In this document: positions 35,266 to 46,660 of the stretch, piece after piece
How positions within the stretch are numbered: position 1 is the stretch's first letter
Layout: each line of letters starts with the position of its first letter
Assembly: GCA_035079385.1 (NCBI GenBank)
Contig: JAVHKY010000052.1
Coordinates: forward strand, 9,424,001 to 9,488,000
DNA: 64,000 nucleotides
Direction of reading: 5' to 3'
Source: Aspidiotus rigidus
Lineage: Eukaryota > Arthropoda > Insecta > Hemiptera > Diaspididae
Translations under genes and position numbers: made by a program
The notes under the pieces: generated by a model
What the model was told of the DNA's origin: nothing
The model's input: only the letters and a program-made list of their open reading frames with translations
Database searches by the model: none

Positions 35266-35526
35266 TTTGACAACTAGCTACAAGGATCCGATGAGACGAA
35301 CGTTGAACAAATTAAAATAACTTGAATGAATAGCAGAAACTCGGTCTTAATTTTGACTTTTGATAAACGGAAAAGCCAGGCAACTGCAATGAAGCAATTT
35401 CATGGGAATAAATAAGATGAATCTCTTTGAACGAATTACATCTTATATTCTATTATTAGATAGATTTTATAGATAATATTGAATGTAGTAAGTTATGTAG
35501 CTTAAGTAACAGTCGAGTGTTTTAAT

Positions 35527-35696
35527 GTTAGGGTTTATAGTCCTGATAACTTTAATTTACTGCGTTAGCGTTACGGTTTATAGTCCTGATGACTTTAATT
35601 TACTGCGTTAGCGTTACGGTTTATAGTCCTGATGACTTTAATTTACTGCGTTAGCGTTACGGTTTATAGTCCTGATGACTTTAATTTACTGCGTTT
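35527..35696. repeat. 43-bp tandem repeat, four units
   Basis: Units start at 35527, 35570, 35613 and 35656; each reads GTTACGGTTTATAGTCCTGA followed by a TGACTTTAATTTACTGC stretch. The last three are almost identical, the first has two changes. Located in the 5' leader of the minus-strand copia-type element, between primer site and ORF. Confidence 0.9.
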
Positions 35697-36561
35697 TGTT
35701 TATTTTGCGAACCCAAAACCGTGAAGAAAAAGTTCGGCTGGAGACAACGTCGTCGTTCCACAAAATTACTACGTGCATCCTGGATATTCTTCTAGCACGA
35801 ATTACAACGTATAGAATCGCGACATAATTAATACAGTCAAGTCCTCACGTAGTCGTTCCACCTGCACCAGTTCGCGCCTACTAAACTTTTATTACGACGT
35901 TGAGAAACTCAGGCGGAGGTTTCACTCTTACGACATTTGGACAGTTACAGCGCCGAATACCCTCAGTGTCGTCACACTTCAGATATCAGATATAACCGAA
36001 AGATAACTTTAGCGATAGTAAGGGATGCTGGACTCCAGATCAGAGCTTTACCGGAGCCTCAATTACTGAGTGTACTCCGTACTGTTTTGGCATACAAATA
36101 ATGGCTAGCTTCCTACTAGTACAGCCCGCGAGTAGGGTGATCAATCCACCTCGGTGACCGTAAGTTCAAAGAACTAATTTTATTACCATTACTCTGCGCC
36201 CTGTAGAGTTACTAGCCGCCCAGCAAACTGCAAACGACTTTCGCATTCCGATACGTACTGATCCTCCTGAGCATCTTATCGAAGCATTGACTAATGCATC
36301 GGTAATTATTTTTGGTTTGATGGTTACCTGAAGAATTCTGGCAGTGTCCAGTTGTCCGGAGAGAAAAAAAAAATTATCTTCCGGTTAAATTAGTGTTTAA
36401 ACTCCTTACGGAGGTAATTCCTTTCGGAAGTAATTCCTTTTGGAAGTAACGAATGCAGAAGACGCGTAACGCGCCGCCATTTGCATTGGGTATGTGATTT
36501 AGGTAATAACTTATATTTAGGGTAACCTATCAAGTATCCATTAATTACCAATGGTATACCA
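35697..36561 (-). other. leader of the minus-strand copia-type element
   Basis: No ORF. Shows small direct repeats of GGAGGTAATTCCTTTCGGAA type at 36410-36450. Adjacent to the LTR is TGGTATACCATT on the minus strand, the likely primer site. Confidence 0.5.
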
Positions 36562-36762
36562 TGTCAGAATATCTCTACTATCACTTATATCTTTCATAAT
36601 TAACAACACCTAACTAATAGAATATTAATACTTTATTATATTACATGAGTACATCCATTCTAAGATATATAGACGCACTATCCTGCTGAATACACAGAAT
36701 AGTTACAAGTCACAGATACAGTCGTGGCGTTAATATCAACAGTGGCGCACTCTTCTCTGACA
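36562..36762 (-). repeat. 5' LTR of minus-strand copia-type element
   Basis: 201 bp, about 1% different from the partner LTR, followed by the GGTTG duplication. Confidence 0.9.
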
Positions 36763-37671
36763 GGTTGCTTGTTTCTTATTGGTCCAGAAAAGTTTTATTA
36801 TCATCATCATTCTGTCATTATTATCACTCGGCTGTTTTAGTTCCAAACTAGCAAGACGGCGCGCCTTTGGCGCGCCTCTTACGTTGTCACGTATTAATTT
36901 AATATTTTAGACATTTCATTTCTCCTTATTTTTTGGAATTAAAAAATGTATTTTTTTTATTTTTTTGATACTTGTGTCATCTAAATTTTCAAATATTTCT
37001 TCATATTGCCTATCACTCATAACAAAACAGAAGAAGTAAGGAATTGTCAATAAATAATTGACATAAGACAAAACAAATTTTTTATGGAGAACATGTGAAT
37101 ACAGGAATAATTTTTAATAACCTCGGTAAATAATGTAGAAATTCCTATTCTGGAAAATAATGGAAAAAAAAAATAATAAAAAATAACAGAAATTCTGTAG
37201 ATAACTTTTCTCTGGACCTGTATTCAAAATTTTTGCGCAAACTCTCCATCTTTTTCAGTCTTCTACATCTATCTCCTCTAATTATCCGTACCGTAATAAT
37301 TGATTCTACGTGTCGTCTTCCTGCAATCTGCAAATGAATAGAAGAAAAAGGTTTCGATTCTAAGATTAGTTGATTCATTTTCTCATTTCGCTTTCACTTT
37401 TTTTTCTCAAGGTCCTTAATATATTCTTTCGGGTCCACTCACCTCCAGCTAACAGTTATTCTTGACGTCGAGTCCGTATTTTTGTAATTCACTATTCTGT
37501 AAGTATTCTTCTGTCAGATCGTGATGACGTCAAGTCCTTCTCCAGTTTATAATCCAAGTCAACTACCTACCAATTTAAATTAAGTTTTAATTGGCAACCT
37601 TTTCTATAGGGGGGTTCTTGAAAATTGTGATGTCTTGTCATTTGCCAAGAACAATCGTTAAGGGTATGCTC

Positions 37672-37965
37672 TACCTTCAATGAAATGGTAACTTGGAATA
37701 CCTCTCAGGAGACTAATATTGCACAGAATGCGATGAAACTTTGGAAATTTATTGTTTGAGGTTACAGAAATACCGCTAATTGGTTCTGAGCGCGTAATAT
37801 CCATAATTATTTTTTACAATTTCCAATATACACTACTTGTAAACTAATTAGCGGTATTTCTGTAACCTTGAACAATAAAACTCCGAAGTTTCATCGCATT
37901 CTGTGCAATATTTGACTCCTGAGAGGTATTCCAAGTTACCATTTCATCGAAGGTAGAGCATACCC
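37672..37965. mobile_element. 294-bp MITE, GGGTATGCTCTACC family (copy in Helitron B)
   Basis: Orthologous to the insertion at 28675-28968 within the sister Helitron, same length and position. Confidence 0.8.
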
Positions 37966-39630
37966 AGTTTTTTCAATTCCTCCTCCTGTCATATAAATGT
38001 TGAAAATTAAAATTCCATATTCCTCTCTCATCATATATAGCTTGAAAATTAAAATTATCCCAAGATACCCTCTTGTCATAATTGTATAGCTGGATGTACA
38101 AAATTTTTTCAATTTCAACTCATCTGGTGGTTCAATGTTTTCCAAGATCCTCTCCTGTCATACATAGCTCAATTCCCATAATGTTTCAAATGTTTTTAAT
38201 CTGACTCATTTGATAGAAAACATTTTTCCTAACCCCCGTCTATCATATACAGCTTAAAAGTCCTAATTTTTCCAATTTTTCCGATTCCCTCCAGCTTTAG
38301 TTAGCTCAATTTTAGAAAGTTTATCAAATCCAACCCGTTTTTTTGGGACTTTAATTTTGAATTCAATTCTCAATATTGAAATCAATCCATCCCATAGAAG
38401 AGGATCTGTGAATTCCTTGTTTAACTTTGTTTAACGCCATTGTTTTTCATTATAACTTTCAATTCAACTTTTTTGGTTGAATAATATAATCCTGATTAAA
38501 ATCTTCATTATAATATTCATTTAGTCAAAATCCCTGCGGTATCGCTCCCTCTATTTTTCCCGAATACACGTCTCTCACATTAGGTTTCAGCTTATAATTT
38601 CCAACCCCATCTCAGGAATAAAACACACCCACATATTCTTCATACTCCATCATTTACTTAATCATCAGAAACTTTTATTCGGATTTTGGTTGACATCAGT
38701 TATCCTCAATACAATGAAACTGCTTGCACGCTTAAAAACTTCACTCTCTCACCTAAAATTATTACTGACTATATTTCAGAAGAATTACACACTTGTAACT
38801 TAGAAATTTATGTCAATAGTCAATTTATAGGAGTTAAAAATTTAAAAACAAAAAGGGCAAAAATTTGAAAATCAACAAACCAATATAAAATTAAACTAAA
38901 AAATATAAAGTTTATAAAATAAAATTAAACAAAAGTCAAAAATAGTCGAAAAATTCCCAAGGTTAGGTAGTGGAGCAGCAATGGCTTCATACAACTTATT
39001 CTGACTTGCACAATGCAAATAATGATGAATATTCATTGTAATATCGACACTATTAGGCCTATATGCCGGCTGGATTATAAAATAGATTGAACGATTCCCA
39101 AAATAATAAATCGAATTCCTTTAGAATGGATAAAAAGTAATTTGCTGAAATTGTTGACAAAGAGCATAGATTAGTAGTACCTATGAACATCTATTATAGG
39201 TCAGGAATAATTTAATCGAGTAAAAGAAGTATAAACACGAACAGCAATAATCTTGAATCCAAAATGAAAAAACAAAGTGAAGACCTTCTACAGATTAGTT
39301 TACAAATCACAACAGAAATGAATTCGAAAGCTATGATAAATTCGAAATTCGAATAAATAATAATTATTAATTCGAAATGTTCATCGACATTAATTTGTTA
39401 CCTACTACTACAACTACAATTAACAATAAAAATTCGTCTTCAATCTTTGACTATTTATCACACCTAGGATAAATAGTCAAAGTCTTCAATGTACGTACTT
39501 GTCAACCATTTGTTTTCAAAATGTTCCGGCACTGATGAGAAAATGAGAAACATGGTCGCTACACACCAGGCGGATCGAAAAAGCCAAAAAACAATTCGTC
39601 GGCCGTTTAGTGATAAGTAGTGATAGCATC

Positions 39631-39823
39631 TGTCGTGAGGGCTCGGCCTCACGAGGTCACGAGTCACGTCCAGCTGCTGACTGCAGCTTCATTCCGCAGT
39701 AAGATTCAGTTCTATTCTATGTTCGAAATTATGAGAATGTGTTCGGTAGTTTCTGGCTGAAATATACCTTTCTTTCTTTATGTTTTCGCGTTTCATTCTC
39801 TTTCTGAGACTGCAACCGTGAAA
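39631..39823 (+). repeat. BEL/Pao 5' LTR (recent copy)
   Basis: 193 bp, TGTCGTGAGGGCTCGGCCTC...ACCGTGAAA; the first bases form a GTGAGG/CCTCAC hairpin. Confidence 0.95.
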
Positions 39824-39834
39824 TGGAAGCAGAG
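39824..39834 (+). promoter_or_regulatory. primer binding site
   Basis: TGGAAGCAGAG directly after the LTR; 10 of 11 bases agree with the complement of the initiator-Met tRNA 3' end. Confidence 0.7.
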
Positions 39835-40125
39835 TAAAGTAAAATCCGCTAATTTGAAAACTCTTTTATTCGTAAAATTACATTCGACAACGTGGTATTC
39901 GCGCGCGAACAATGTCCGCGAACCAACTTTCGCGAAATTCGTAGTTCTTTTCGTACGTACTCAGAGTATTGCGACCCACTCTGACACTCTCCGCGTCGTC
40001 GAATTATCCAAACCCTTGATAACCCTTTGGTTTACTTCTTCCGCGAAGTAATCCTCTATCAAACCCATTGTCTCTTTCTGCGACAATAGCGCTCCGTTGA
40101 TCCAGAACTTTCTATCAACTCTAGG

Positions 40126-41181
40126 ATGTCAATGGCAAATTCTCGAATCGTCTTTAACGAAAAAGTTCTCAAACTCAGACAGCGACTCGAAATCGCACAA
40201 ACCGTACTCGCTAGTGCAGCCAGGACTAAACGGCAACTACAGATAAGTATAAACCAAATCGAACGATTAATCACAAGCGTCGAACTATTTCGTGCGTACC
40301 AGCCAACTGAAAACAAAAGTGAATTTGACTTTGAAACCCTAACCCGTGATCTGTTCGAAGATACAGACCTCATCCTTATCGAACTTCGAGCTTATCTCCA
40401 AGAGTTAGAGGAGGTAGGCTTCGAAGGCGGCATCAACGATGTACCGGAGGTACAGGTGCCAAAAAAATTCCAGAATAATATTAAGATTACCATACCGATT
40501 TTTCGCGGTGCTTATGAAGAGTATCCGAAATTTATCTCCGCTTTTCATACAGCCATGGAGGCTGATGGAAAAACAAAACAGGCGCGTCTCCGAGTTCTCG
40601 AGGAGCATCTAAGAGATCGCCCCCTCACACTGATAAGTAACCTCGAGCCTACAGACGCAGGCTACGAGGAAGCACTTAGAATCCTCGATGAAACATTCAA
40701 TGTGAAAGAACGACAAAAAGACGCCGTGATGGCGAAAATAAGAAAGATGCCAACGGCTGGCGATGATTTGACAACCACTCGTAAAAATTACGAAGAACTC
40801 GAAAGTCTCTTACGCGCTCTTAAACAATATATGAAAATAGATGAATCGGATGAGCTAAGGAGACTCGTCATGTCGAAATATTCACAGAGCACCCTTGATA
40901 GAGTGAGCCCAACGGAGGTGCCCACTCTTCAAAGCATCCGCGATCGTGTTAAACAAATAGTACGCGCTAAGGAAGACATAGCCTCGGTGTTTGACAATCT
41001 AGGAATCTCAAAAACACCACCGCTCGTACCAATCGCAGCAGCGACAACCCAAGCTGAACCGAACAAATCGCGCCAAAGCTCTACACCCACCAAACCCTCA
41101 ACGGCGCCAAAAGGGTGCGTATATTGCGCCTTGTCGAAACATCCAGCGAACCATCACTCGTTTGAATGTCGTAGGTACTGA
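40126..41181 (+). pseudogene. gag: BEL/Pao gag (recent copy)
   Basis: 351 codons from ATG to an in-frame TGA at 41179. The N-terminal helical part is followed from about residue 120 by the DUF1759 domain (ITIPIFRGAYEEYPKFISAF, YEEALRILDETF, LRALKQY). Near the end a first zinc finger appears (CVYCALSKHPANHHSFEC). The second finger (CIACLRQNHPRKGC) lies after the TGA in the same frame and is cut again by TAG at 41287. The gag therefore ends inside its nucleic-acid-binding region. Readthrough could produce the longer protein, but simple mutation is the default reading. Confidence 0.88.
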
Positions 41182-41289
41182 ACGGCAGCTGAACGCGTGA
41201 AACTGCTCCCTCCGCGTACTTGTATTGCGTGTCTACGACAAAATCACCCCCGGAAAGGTTGTCCTAACCGCCGAAAGTGCCAGTTCTAG

Positions 41290-42147
41290 TCGTCTGAATG
41301 GCACCATGACTCTTTATGTCATACGAAGTTCGGATTTATCAAGGAGAAATCAGTTAATACTGACAAATCTCCATCTGACGGGCAACAGCAATTCATGCCC
41401 ACCGCACCTACAGAAAACAACGAAAACAAAGTTACAACGGTAGCTATGCTTGGTAATACTACAAGCTGTTATCTAACAGCTAAAAGTAGAATCAGAAATC
41501 CGATCACTCGTGAGACAATTACCGTAAGAATTTTTCTCGACTGTGGATGCAATAAATGTTTCCTGCTCCACCGAATCGCCGACGAAATCCGTTTAATCCC
41601 GTTCGATTCTTCAACTCTTGCCATCTCTGTCTTTATGCGTCCCGAAATTGAAGAAGTAAAATCGAACATCGTACACCTCGAAGTTCTCCACCCTGAAACA
41701 GGACAAGCGTATAAAGTAACTGCGCACACCGTTCCCCGCATAACCGATAAGATCATTACCTGGAACGCGCAGGAGTTTTGTAAGCTTTTTCCGGAACTCG
41801 GGTCTCAACGGTTTGCGGATGGAGGCAATGAGGAAGAAATTTCCTTACTTATCGGCAATAACTTCCTCTGGACTTTTATTCTTCCGGAAACTAAAATCGA
41901 ATTGGCAGAAAACCTCTATGTAATAAACACTGTGTTTGGTCGTATGATCGTTGGTAACCACGAGGAACTGAATTCGAGCGCATATTTTGCAAGTTCACTT
42001 CACGTTTCAGCAAAACACATATCAACGCTATGGTCGCTCGACTCCATCGGTATTACGGACCCCAATAAATCTGCAACACAAGAGGAAGAAATAGCGTTAC
42101 AACAATTTAATGCAACCATTCGTCACGTTCCCGATGAAAAACGTTAG
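41290..42147 (+). pseudogene. BEL/Pao protease and linker (recent copy)
   Basis: Same frame as gag, open from after the TAG at 41287 to a TAG at 42145. The segment from 41395 contains the retropepsin-like DUF1758 pattern with FLDCGCNKCFL in the active-site position (DxG variant), HIADEI-type helices, LLIGNNFLWTF and WSLDSIGITD. It would supply the protease of the polyprotein. The stop at 42145 falls just before EVGLPFRTLYP, where Pao-type pols usually run on without a break. Confidence 0.85.
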
Positions 42148-45100
42148 GAAGTCGGTCTACCCTTTCGTACACTATATCCAGCAATACCTACAAACCTCGG
42201 GCTAGCTAAGGCCATATTAACGAGCCTAATAAAAAAGTACAAAAAAAACCCTGAAATTCTTGAAGCTTGTGGCAGAATATTTAACGAACAGCTCCAAAAT
42301 GGAATCATCGAAGTTGCGCCGGATAATTACCACGAACATACACACTACCTGCCATATCATTTTGTAGAACGTCCAGGTAAAAGTACCCCGATACGAGTAG
42401 TCTATAACGCTTCGGCAAAAAATGCTAAGCGGACACGGAGCCTTAATGAATCACTATACAAAGGCATAAATCTCTTAAAAGATTACATAGGCATGATCAT
42501 CCGATTCCGCTTACACCTAATCGCGATATTATCGGACATCGCAAAAGCGTTTCATCAAATAACGCTGTTACCGGAATATCGCGATTACGCTCGTTTTTTG
42601 TGGACGGATCCGACGAAGGAGGAAATAACTCAATTCGTAACGTACCGATTTCGACGGATCCCGTTTGGGGTTATTAGTAGCCCATTCATACTCGCAGCGA
42701 CTATCTTACACCACCTTAATCGGTACAATAATAACGAATCAGCCAGCAGAATTCGAGAAAACATATACGCAGATAATATAATTACCAGCTTCGCCGATGA
42801 AGCAGAGGCGATGAAATTCTACTCCGATGCGATGCAAATCTTCGACGAAGCCAGTATGCCACTTCGTCAGTGGCAATCCAATGCTAAATCAGTGGTTGCC
42901 AAAATTCCCAACGAATTCCGGGAGCCAAACGATGTGACGACAGTTCTGGGACTCATCTGGGACACACGAAGCGACGTCATAAGATTGAGCCCACCAGAAC
43001 TGCCGGACAAAAAAGAACAAACCACGATGCTCGACGTCCTCCAGGTATCGTCAAAGATCTACGATCCGCTCGGATTCTTTGCTCCGATCACAATTCTTAG
43101 CCGTATGTTTTTGCAGCAGCTTCACGCGCAAAACTACAGTTGGACAACAATTCTCACAAACGAAGAAATGAACCAGTGGTCAATCATTCGAGATCAACTT
43201 CTAACCTGCAGCGAGCAATTTCAATTCAAACGATCCTTCATGAACCCTGGAGAAAAAATTCAATCGTTAGAAATTCACGTCTTTTCGGACGCAAGTATGA
43301 AAGCGTATGCAGCATCAGCGTACCTCCGAATTCAAACTACGAAAAGAATATCTGCACATCATCTCATCGCTAAAAGTAGAGTAACACCATTGAAATCGGA
43401 AAATAACCTCACAATTCCTCGATTAGAGCTCATGGGAGCTCTTTTAGGTTCTCGGCTCCTTCGACAGCTTGTCAAAGCACTGAAACAAGAAAACGTCACG
43501 GGCATTTATCAATGGATCGATAGTAAATGCGTAATATCATGGCTGAACACAAATGCAGCTCTTCCCGCATTTGTAAAAAATCGTGTTACGGAGATAAAAG
43601 AAAACACACCCAACGTTTCTTTTCGCTACGTTCCCTCGCATGAAAATCCCGCCGACGTCGCAAGTCGGGGATGTACGATCTCCGACCTTCGAAATACGGA
43701 AACCATATGGTGGAACGGACCTAGATGGCTCGTTCAAAATCACGACTTTTGGCCGTCGCAGAAAATCGAACTTCCCGCTCCACAACCCGAACCCGAAGTA
43801 GTTCTTCTAACAGAAAATAAAGAAGAATACTTCACTCCGTTCGAAATAAATGCGAACAATTACCTAGATTATAGAAGGCTAGTCCGGGTAACTGCGGTAG
43901 CGTTCCGATTCATCCGTTCGTTCAAACTCATAAAACAAAAAAAGATGTTCCGCTCCAACACATCGGACGTGGAGCTCGCGGTCTCTGCATGGATCAGACA
44001 CACACAACGGTCCGCCTTCAGCGATATTTCTGAAAATCTCAAGAAAGGAAAATCCACAGACTTGATGAAAAAATTTCGACTCTTTTCTGACGCCGAAGAT
44101 TTCATCCGTTTACGAGGTCGTTTCCACTTTGCTAATCTCACTTACGACGAAAAACATCCACTTTTACTCCCGAAAGCAACAGGGAACCGCTTCGTCAAAT
44201 TATTGGTTTTAGAAACACATCGTAGCAACAGTCATTCATCCGTCGTCGCAACACTAACAGAACTTCGTAAAAAATACTGGATCCTCCAAGGTCGTAAACA
44301 GGTGTCCGCAGCGTTGAAATCTTGTAACCCCTGCAAACGAAGCAAGGCACGTTCTTATTCACAGCCGGATGAATCTAACTTACCTGCTTACCGGCTCGAT
44401 GACCAGGTTGAGCCCTTCACGCATGTGGGTCTGGATGTGGCTGGCCACTTTTGGGTGCGGAATTCGAAGAAATGGGTCCTGCTCGTAACCTGCCTGGTAA
44501 CACGAGCAATATTATTAGAAGACCTTGATAACATGGAGACGTCTACATTGCTCCTCGCATTAGCGAGAATAGAGGCGAACACAAGCGAAATAAAAACTTA
44601 CGTATCAGACAACGCTCCGCAGTTTGTCCTCGCCAAAATGGTAATGGAGTCATCTGGAGTGCGGCCTATTCGGTGGCAATTCCTTCCCGCACATATGCCG
44701 TGGGCTGCGGGTGTCTGGGAACGCCTCATGCAGTCATTGAAATCATCTCTCGACGCCACATTTCGGGAAGAAATCAACATCTCGGAGCTCCAATTTCGAA
44801 CGATTCTCAAAAAAATAGCCAACGCATTAAATAATCGTCCGCTAACTTATCTATCGGAGGAGTTTGATGGCGTACCTCTTACCCCAAACCATTTTCTGAA
44901 ACGAAGATTTAATGACACACCACTCAACACCGACACTTTGCCAACGGACTCCGCAACGGCAGCCTATTTGAAAAATCAGTTAAAACAAAGTGAGCAAATA
45001 TTTGCCGGCTTCTGGCATAAATGGGCCTCAGAATATTTGCATTTTCTTCGTGAGCGACTCGAGCCGAATCAATTCAGGAAGCAAACAACTCCGCACGAGC

Positions 45101-45300
45101 CTAAGGTGGGACATATCGTCCTAATTGAAGACGAGATCAAAAAAAAATATTCCTGGAACCTGGGAAAAATAATACAGCTCCAGCGAAGCCAGGATGGTCA
45201 GGTACGATCGGCGGTAGTTCAACTCGGAACGAGGACGAAAATCGTTCGCCCTCTGCAAAAGCTGTATTACATGGAGCTGAGCGAGACCGAAACTTCATAA
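42148..45300 (+). pseudogene. pol: BEL/Pao pol: RT, RNase H, integrase (recent copy)
   Basis: Open for 1,050 codons after the TAG at 42145, in the gag frame; the first ATG is only at 42493. RT motifs: THYLPYHFVERP, IRVVYNASAK, LSDIAKAFHQI, FGVISSPFILAA and the catalytic box YADN (second Asp replaced by Asn, a form seen in this family). The Pao RNase H part has HVFSDASMKAYAASAY and TIPRLELMGALLG. Integrase zinc-binding HRSNSH and CNPCKR, core FTHVGLDVAG, YVSDNAPQF and PWAAGVWERLMQSLK, then a DUF5641-type tail (KVGHIVLIEDE, GTRTKIVRPLQKLY). All domains are complete; the block is upstream stops only. Confidence 0.92.
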
Positions 45301-45576
45301 ATTTTAGTTCAAAAATTTCGTACATGTTATTATCAATAACACCTTTATTCTTATTAATTTACGTTTCGTTTTATTTTTACCTTTGAATTAACAAAAAACA
45401 CCCTTATTTGTTCTCAGTTTATTTTAATTACGTTTTCATAATTATTACTTATTTACGTTTCGAACTTCATTACTTCAATCAAACTTATTGTTTGTTATTG
45501 TTTATTATTCATATTTTTAACTTTATTTTTTTTTCTTTTCTTTTCGCTAATCTGATAAACTTGCTGTTTATATTAT

Positions 45577-45586
45577 CCCCCCCCCC
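45577..45586 (+). other. C10 tract in place of the polypurine tract
   Basis: The sequence immediately before the 3' LTR is TATTATCCCCCCCCCCAG. In plus-strand RNA a polypurine tract is expected here to prime plus-strand DNA; this copy has cytosines. It may be specific to the family or a slippage product. Confidence 0.6.
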
Positions 45587-45588
45587 AG

Positions 45589-45794
45589 TGTCGTGAGGGC
45601 TCGGCCTCACGAGGTCACGAGTCACGTCCAGCTGCTGACTGCAGCTTCATTCCGCAGTAAGATTCAGTTCTATTCTATGTTCGAAATTATGAGAATGTGT
45701 TCGGTAGTTTCTGGCTGAAATATACCTTTCTTTCTTTATGTTTTCGCGTTTCATTCTCTTTCTGCAGTGTCTTTCTGAGACTGCAACCGTGAAA
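45589..45794 (+). repeat. BEL/Pao 3' LTR (recent copy)
   Basis: 206 bp; differs from the 5' LTR only by an extra TGCAGTGTCTTTC near its right end, probably a local duplication. Confidence 0.95.
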
Positions 45795-45829
45795 GCATCG
45801 CTTTAGTAACATAGATGAGAAGTCGGAAG

Positions 45830-46660
45830 AGAACACGCGACTGAACTCAACTGAGAAACCAAACGATGAGATTTATTTCAGAAATAATAACGAAACGAAA
45901 TTCCAAATTGTCCGATAATATCGGACGACGTAGATATTTTAGTGGTTATTATTTATTCATGATCGCATCTAGCTTCCGCTTTTCGTGAATCATAAAATTC
46001 GGAACAAAGTAGAACTAGCGAAAAGTTCAACTCAAGATTTCCTGAGAATATCCATATTATACGAAATAAATGCCCTGGTTTTCTGTTTTGTTTTGTGAGG
46101 AAAGTCGATCCGAGAAATAGAAAGTAGTTCGGTGTGTTTTTGATCGATTGCATAGATAGAATCATGGTTCTATTATATCATCATCCTCTGTTTCGTATTA
46201 TCACTCTGCTGTTTCAGTGCGATACTGTTCGAAATTGAAAGAGAACTGAATCAAGAAATGATGAAATTTATTTCAGAAGTAGGTAATAACGAAACGCAAC
46301 TGAAAATTGTTCCATAATACCGGAAGACGTAGATATTTTATTGGGTATTATTGATTCGCTTGATGGCATCTAGCTTCGGGTTTTCGTGAATTATGAAATT
46401 TGGAACGAAGTGGAATTAGGCCTAGGTAGCCAAAAGTTGAACTCGAGATTTCAAGAGAATACCAATACAAAATATTTCCTTGGTTTTCTGTTTTCTTCTG
46501 TGAGTGAAGTCGATCGGATGAAGAGACTGACAAGCGCCAGTGGATCATTACTCATTAACCGGAGAAAGAGTTTAAAAAGAGGTAGCGAGTAGTTCGACGT
46601 GTTTTTGATCAATTGCATTTATAAATAGAATTGTGGTTCGAATTATAAATACAGAGTCAG
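45830..46660. repeat. diverged tandem duplication of ~400 bp
   Basis: Two neighbouring copies (about 45830-46229 and 46230-46660) share GAGATTTATTTCAGAA, GACGTAGATATTTTA and a GCATCTAGCTTC block in the same order, with roughly 75-80% identity by eye. A third, weaker echo is present near 46825-46930. No ORF or termini. Confidence 0.65.

Larger units (their letters stand above)
27517..36762 (-). mobile_element. copia-type non-autonomous LTR element, minus strand
   Basis: Two 201-bp LTRs (27517-27717, 36562-36762) differ at only about two positions and are flanked by the exact 5-bp duplication GGTTG (27512-27516, 36763-36767), proving one insertion 9.2 kb long. On the minus strand the left LTR is preceded by a polypurine tract (ACGGGAGGAA) and the right LTR is followed by TGGTATACCATT, a plausible primer site. 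The only coding sequence is the 255-codon gag/protease-like ORF at 34498-35265; no integrase or RT is present. A Helitron (27853-31763) is inserted near its 3' end. Without it the element is about 5.3 kb. Confidence 0.85.
39631..45794 (+). mobile_element. BEL/Pao LTR retrotransposon, recent insertion
   Basis: LTRs 39631-39823 and 45589-45794 are identical except for one 13-bp segment, flanked by GCATC (39626-39630, 45795-45799). Helitron A carries the near-identical empty site (GATAGCTTCGC at about 31737). Primer site TGGAAGCAGAG (39824) is one mismatch from the initiator-Met match of the older copy. One reading frame spans gag to integrase from 40126 to 45300 with only three stop codons and no frameshift. 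No envelope ORF. The tract before the 3' LTR is C10 rather than purine-rich. Confidence 0.95.
36848..45815 (-). mobile_element. non-autonomous Helitron B, split by a BEL/Pao element
   Basis: Same family as Helitron A: 3' hairpin GGCGCGCC-loop-GGCGCGCC at 36858-36876, CTAG at 36848 next to A, and 5' end GA at 45814-45815 next to T. Without the BEL insertion (39631-45794 and one GCATC) it is about 2.8 kb. It starts 80 bp to the right of the LTR element that contains Helitron A. It carries the 294-bp MITE but neither the tandem duplication nor the two later MITEs of A. Confidence 0.87.

Noticed and set aside
42775..42790. YADN as evidence of a dead reverse transcriptase
   Set aside because: Asn at the second catalytic position is found in BEL/Pao family members, so it is not by itself a defect.
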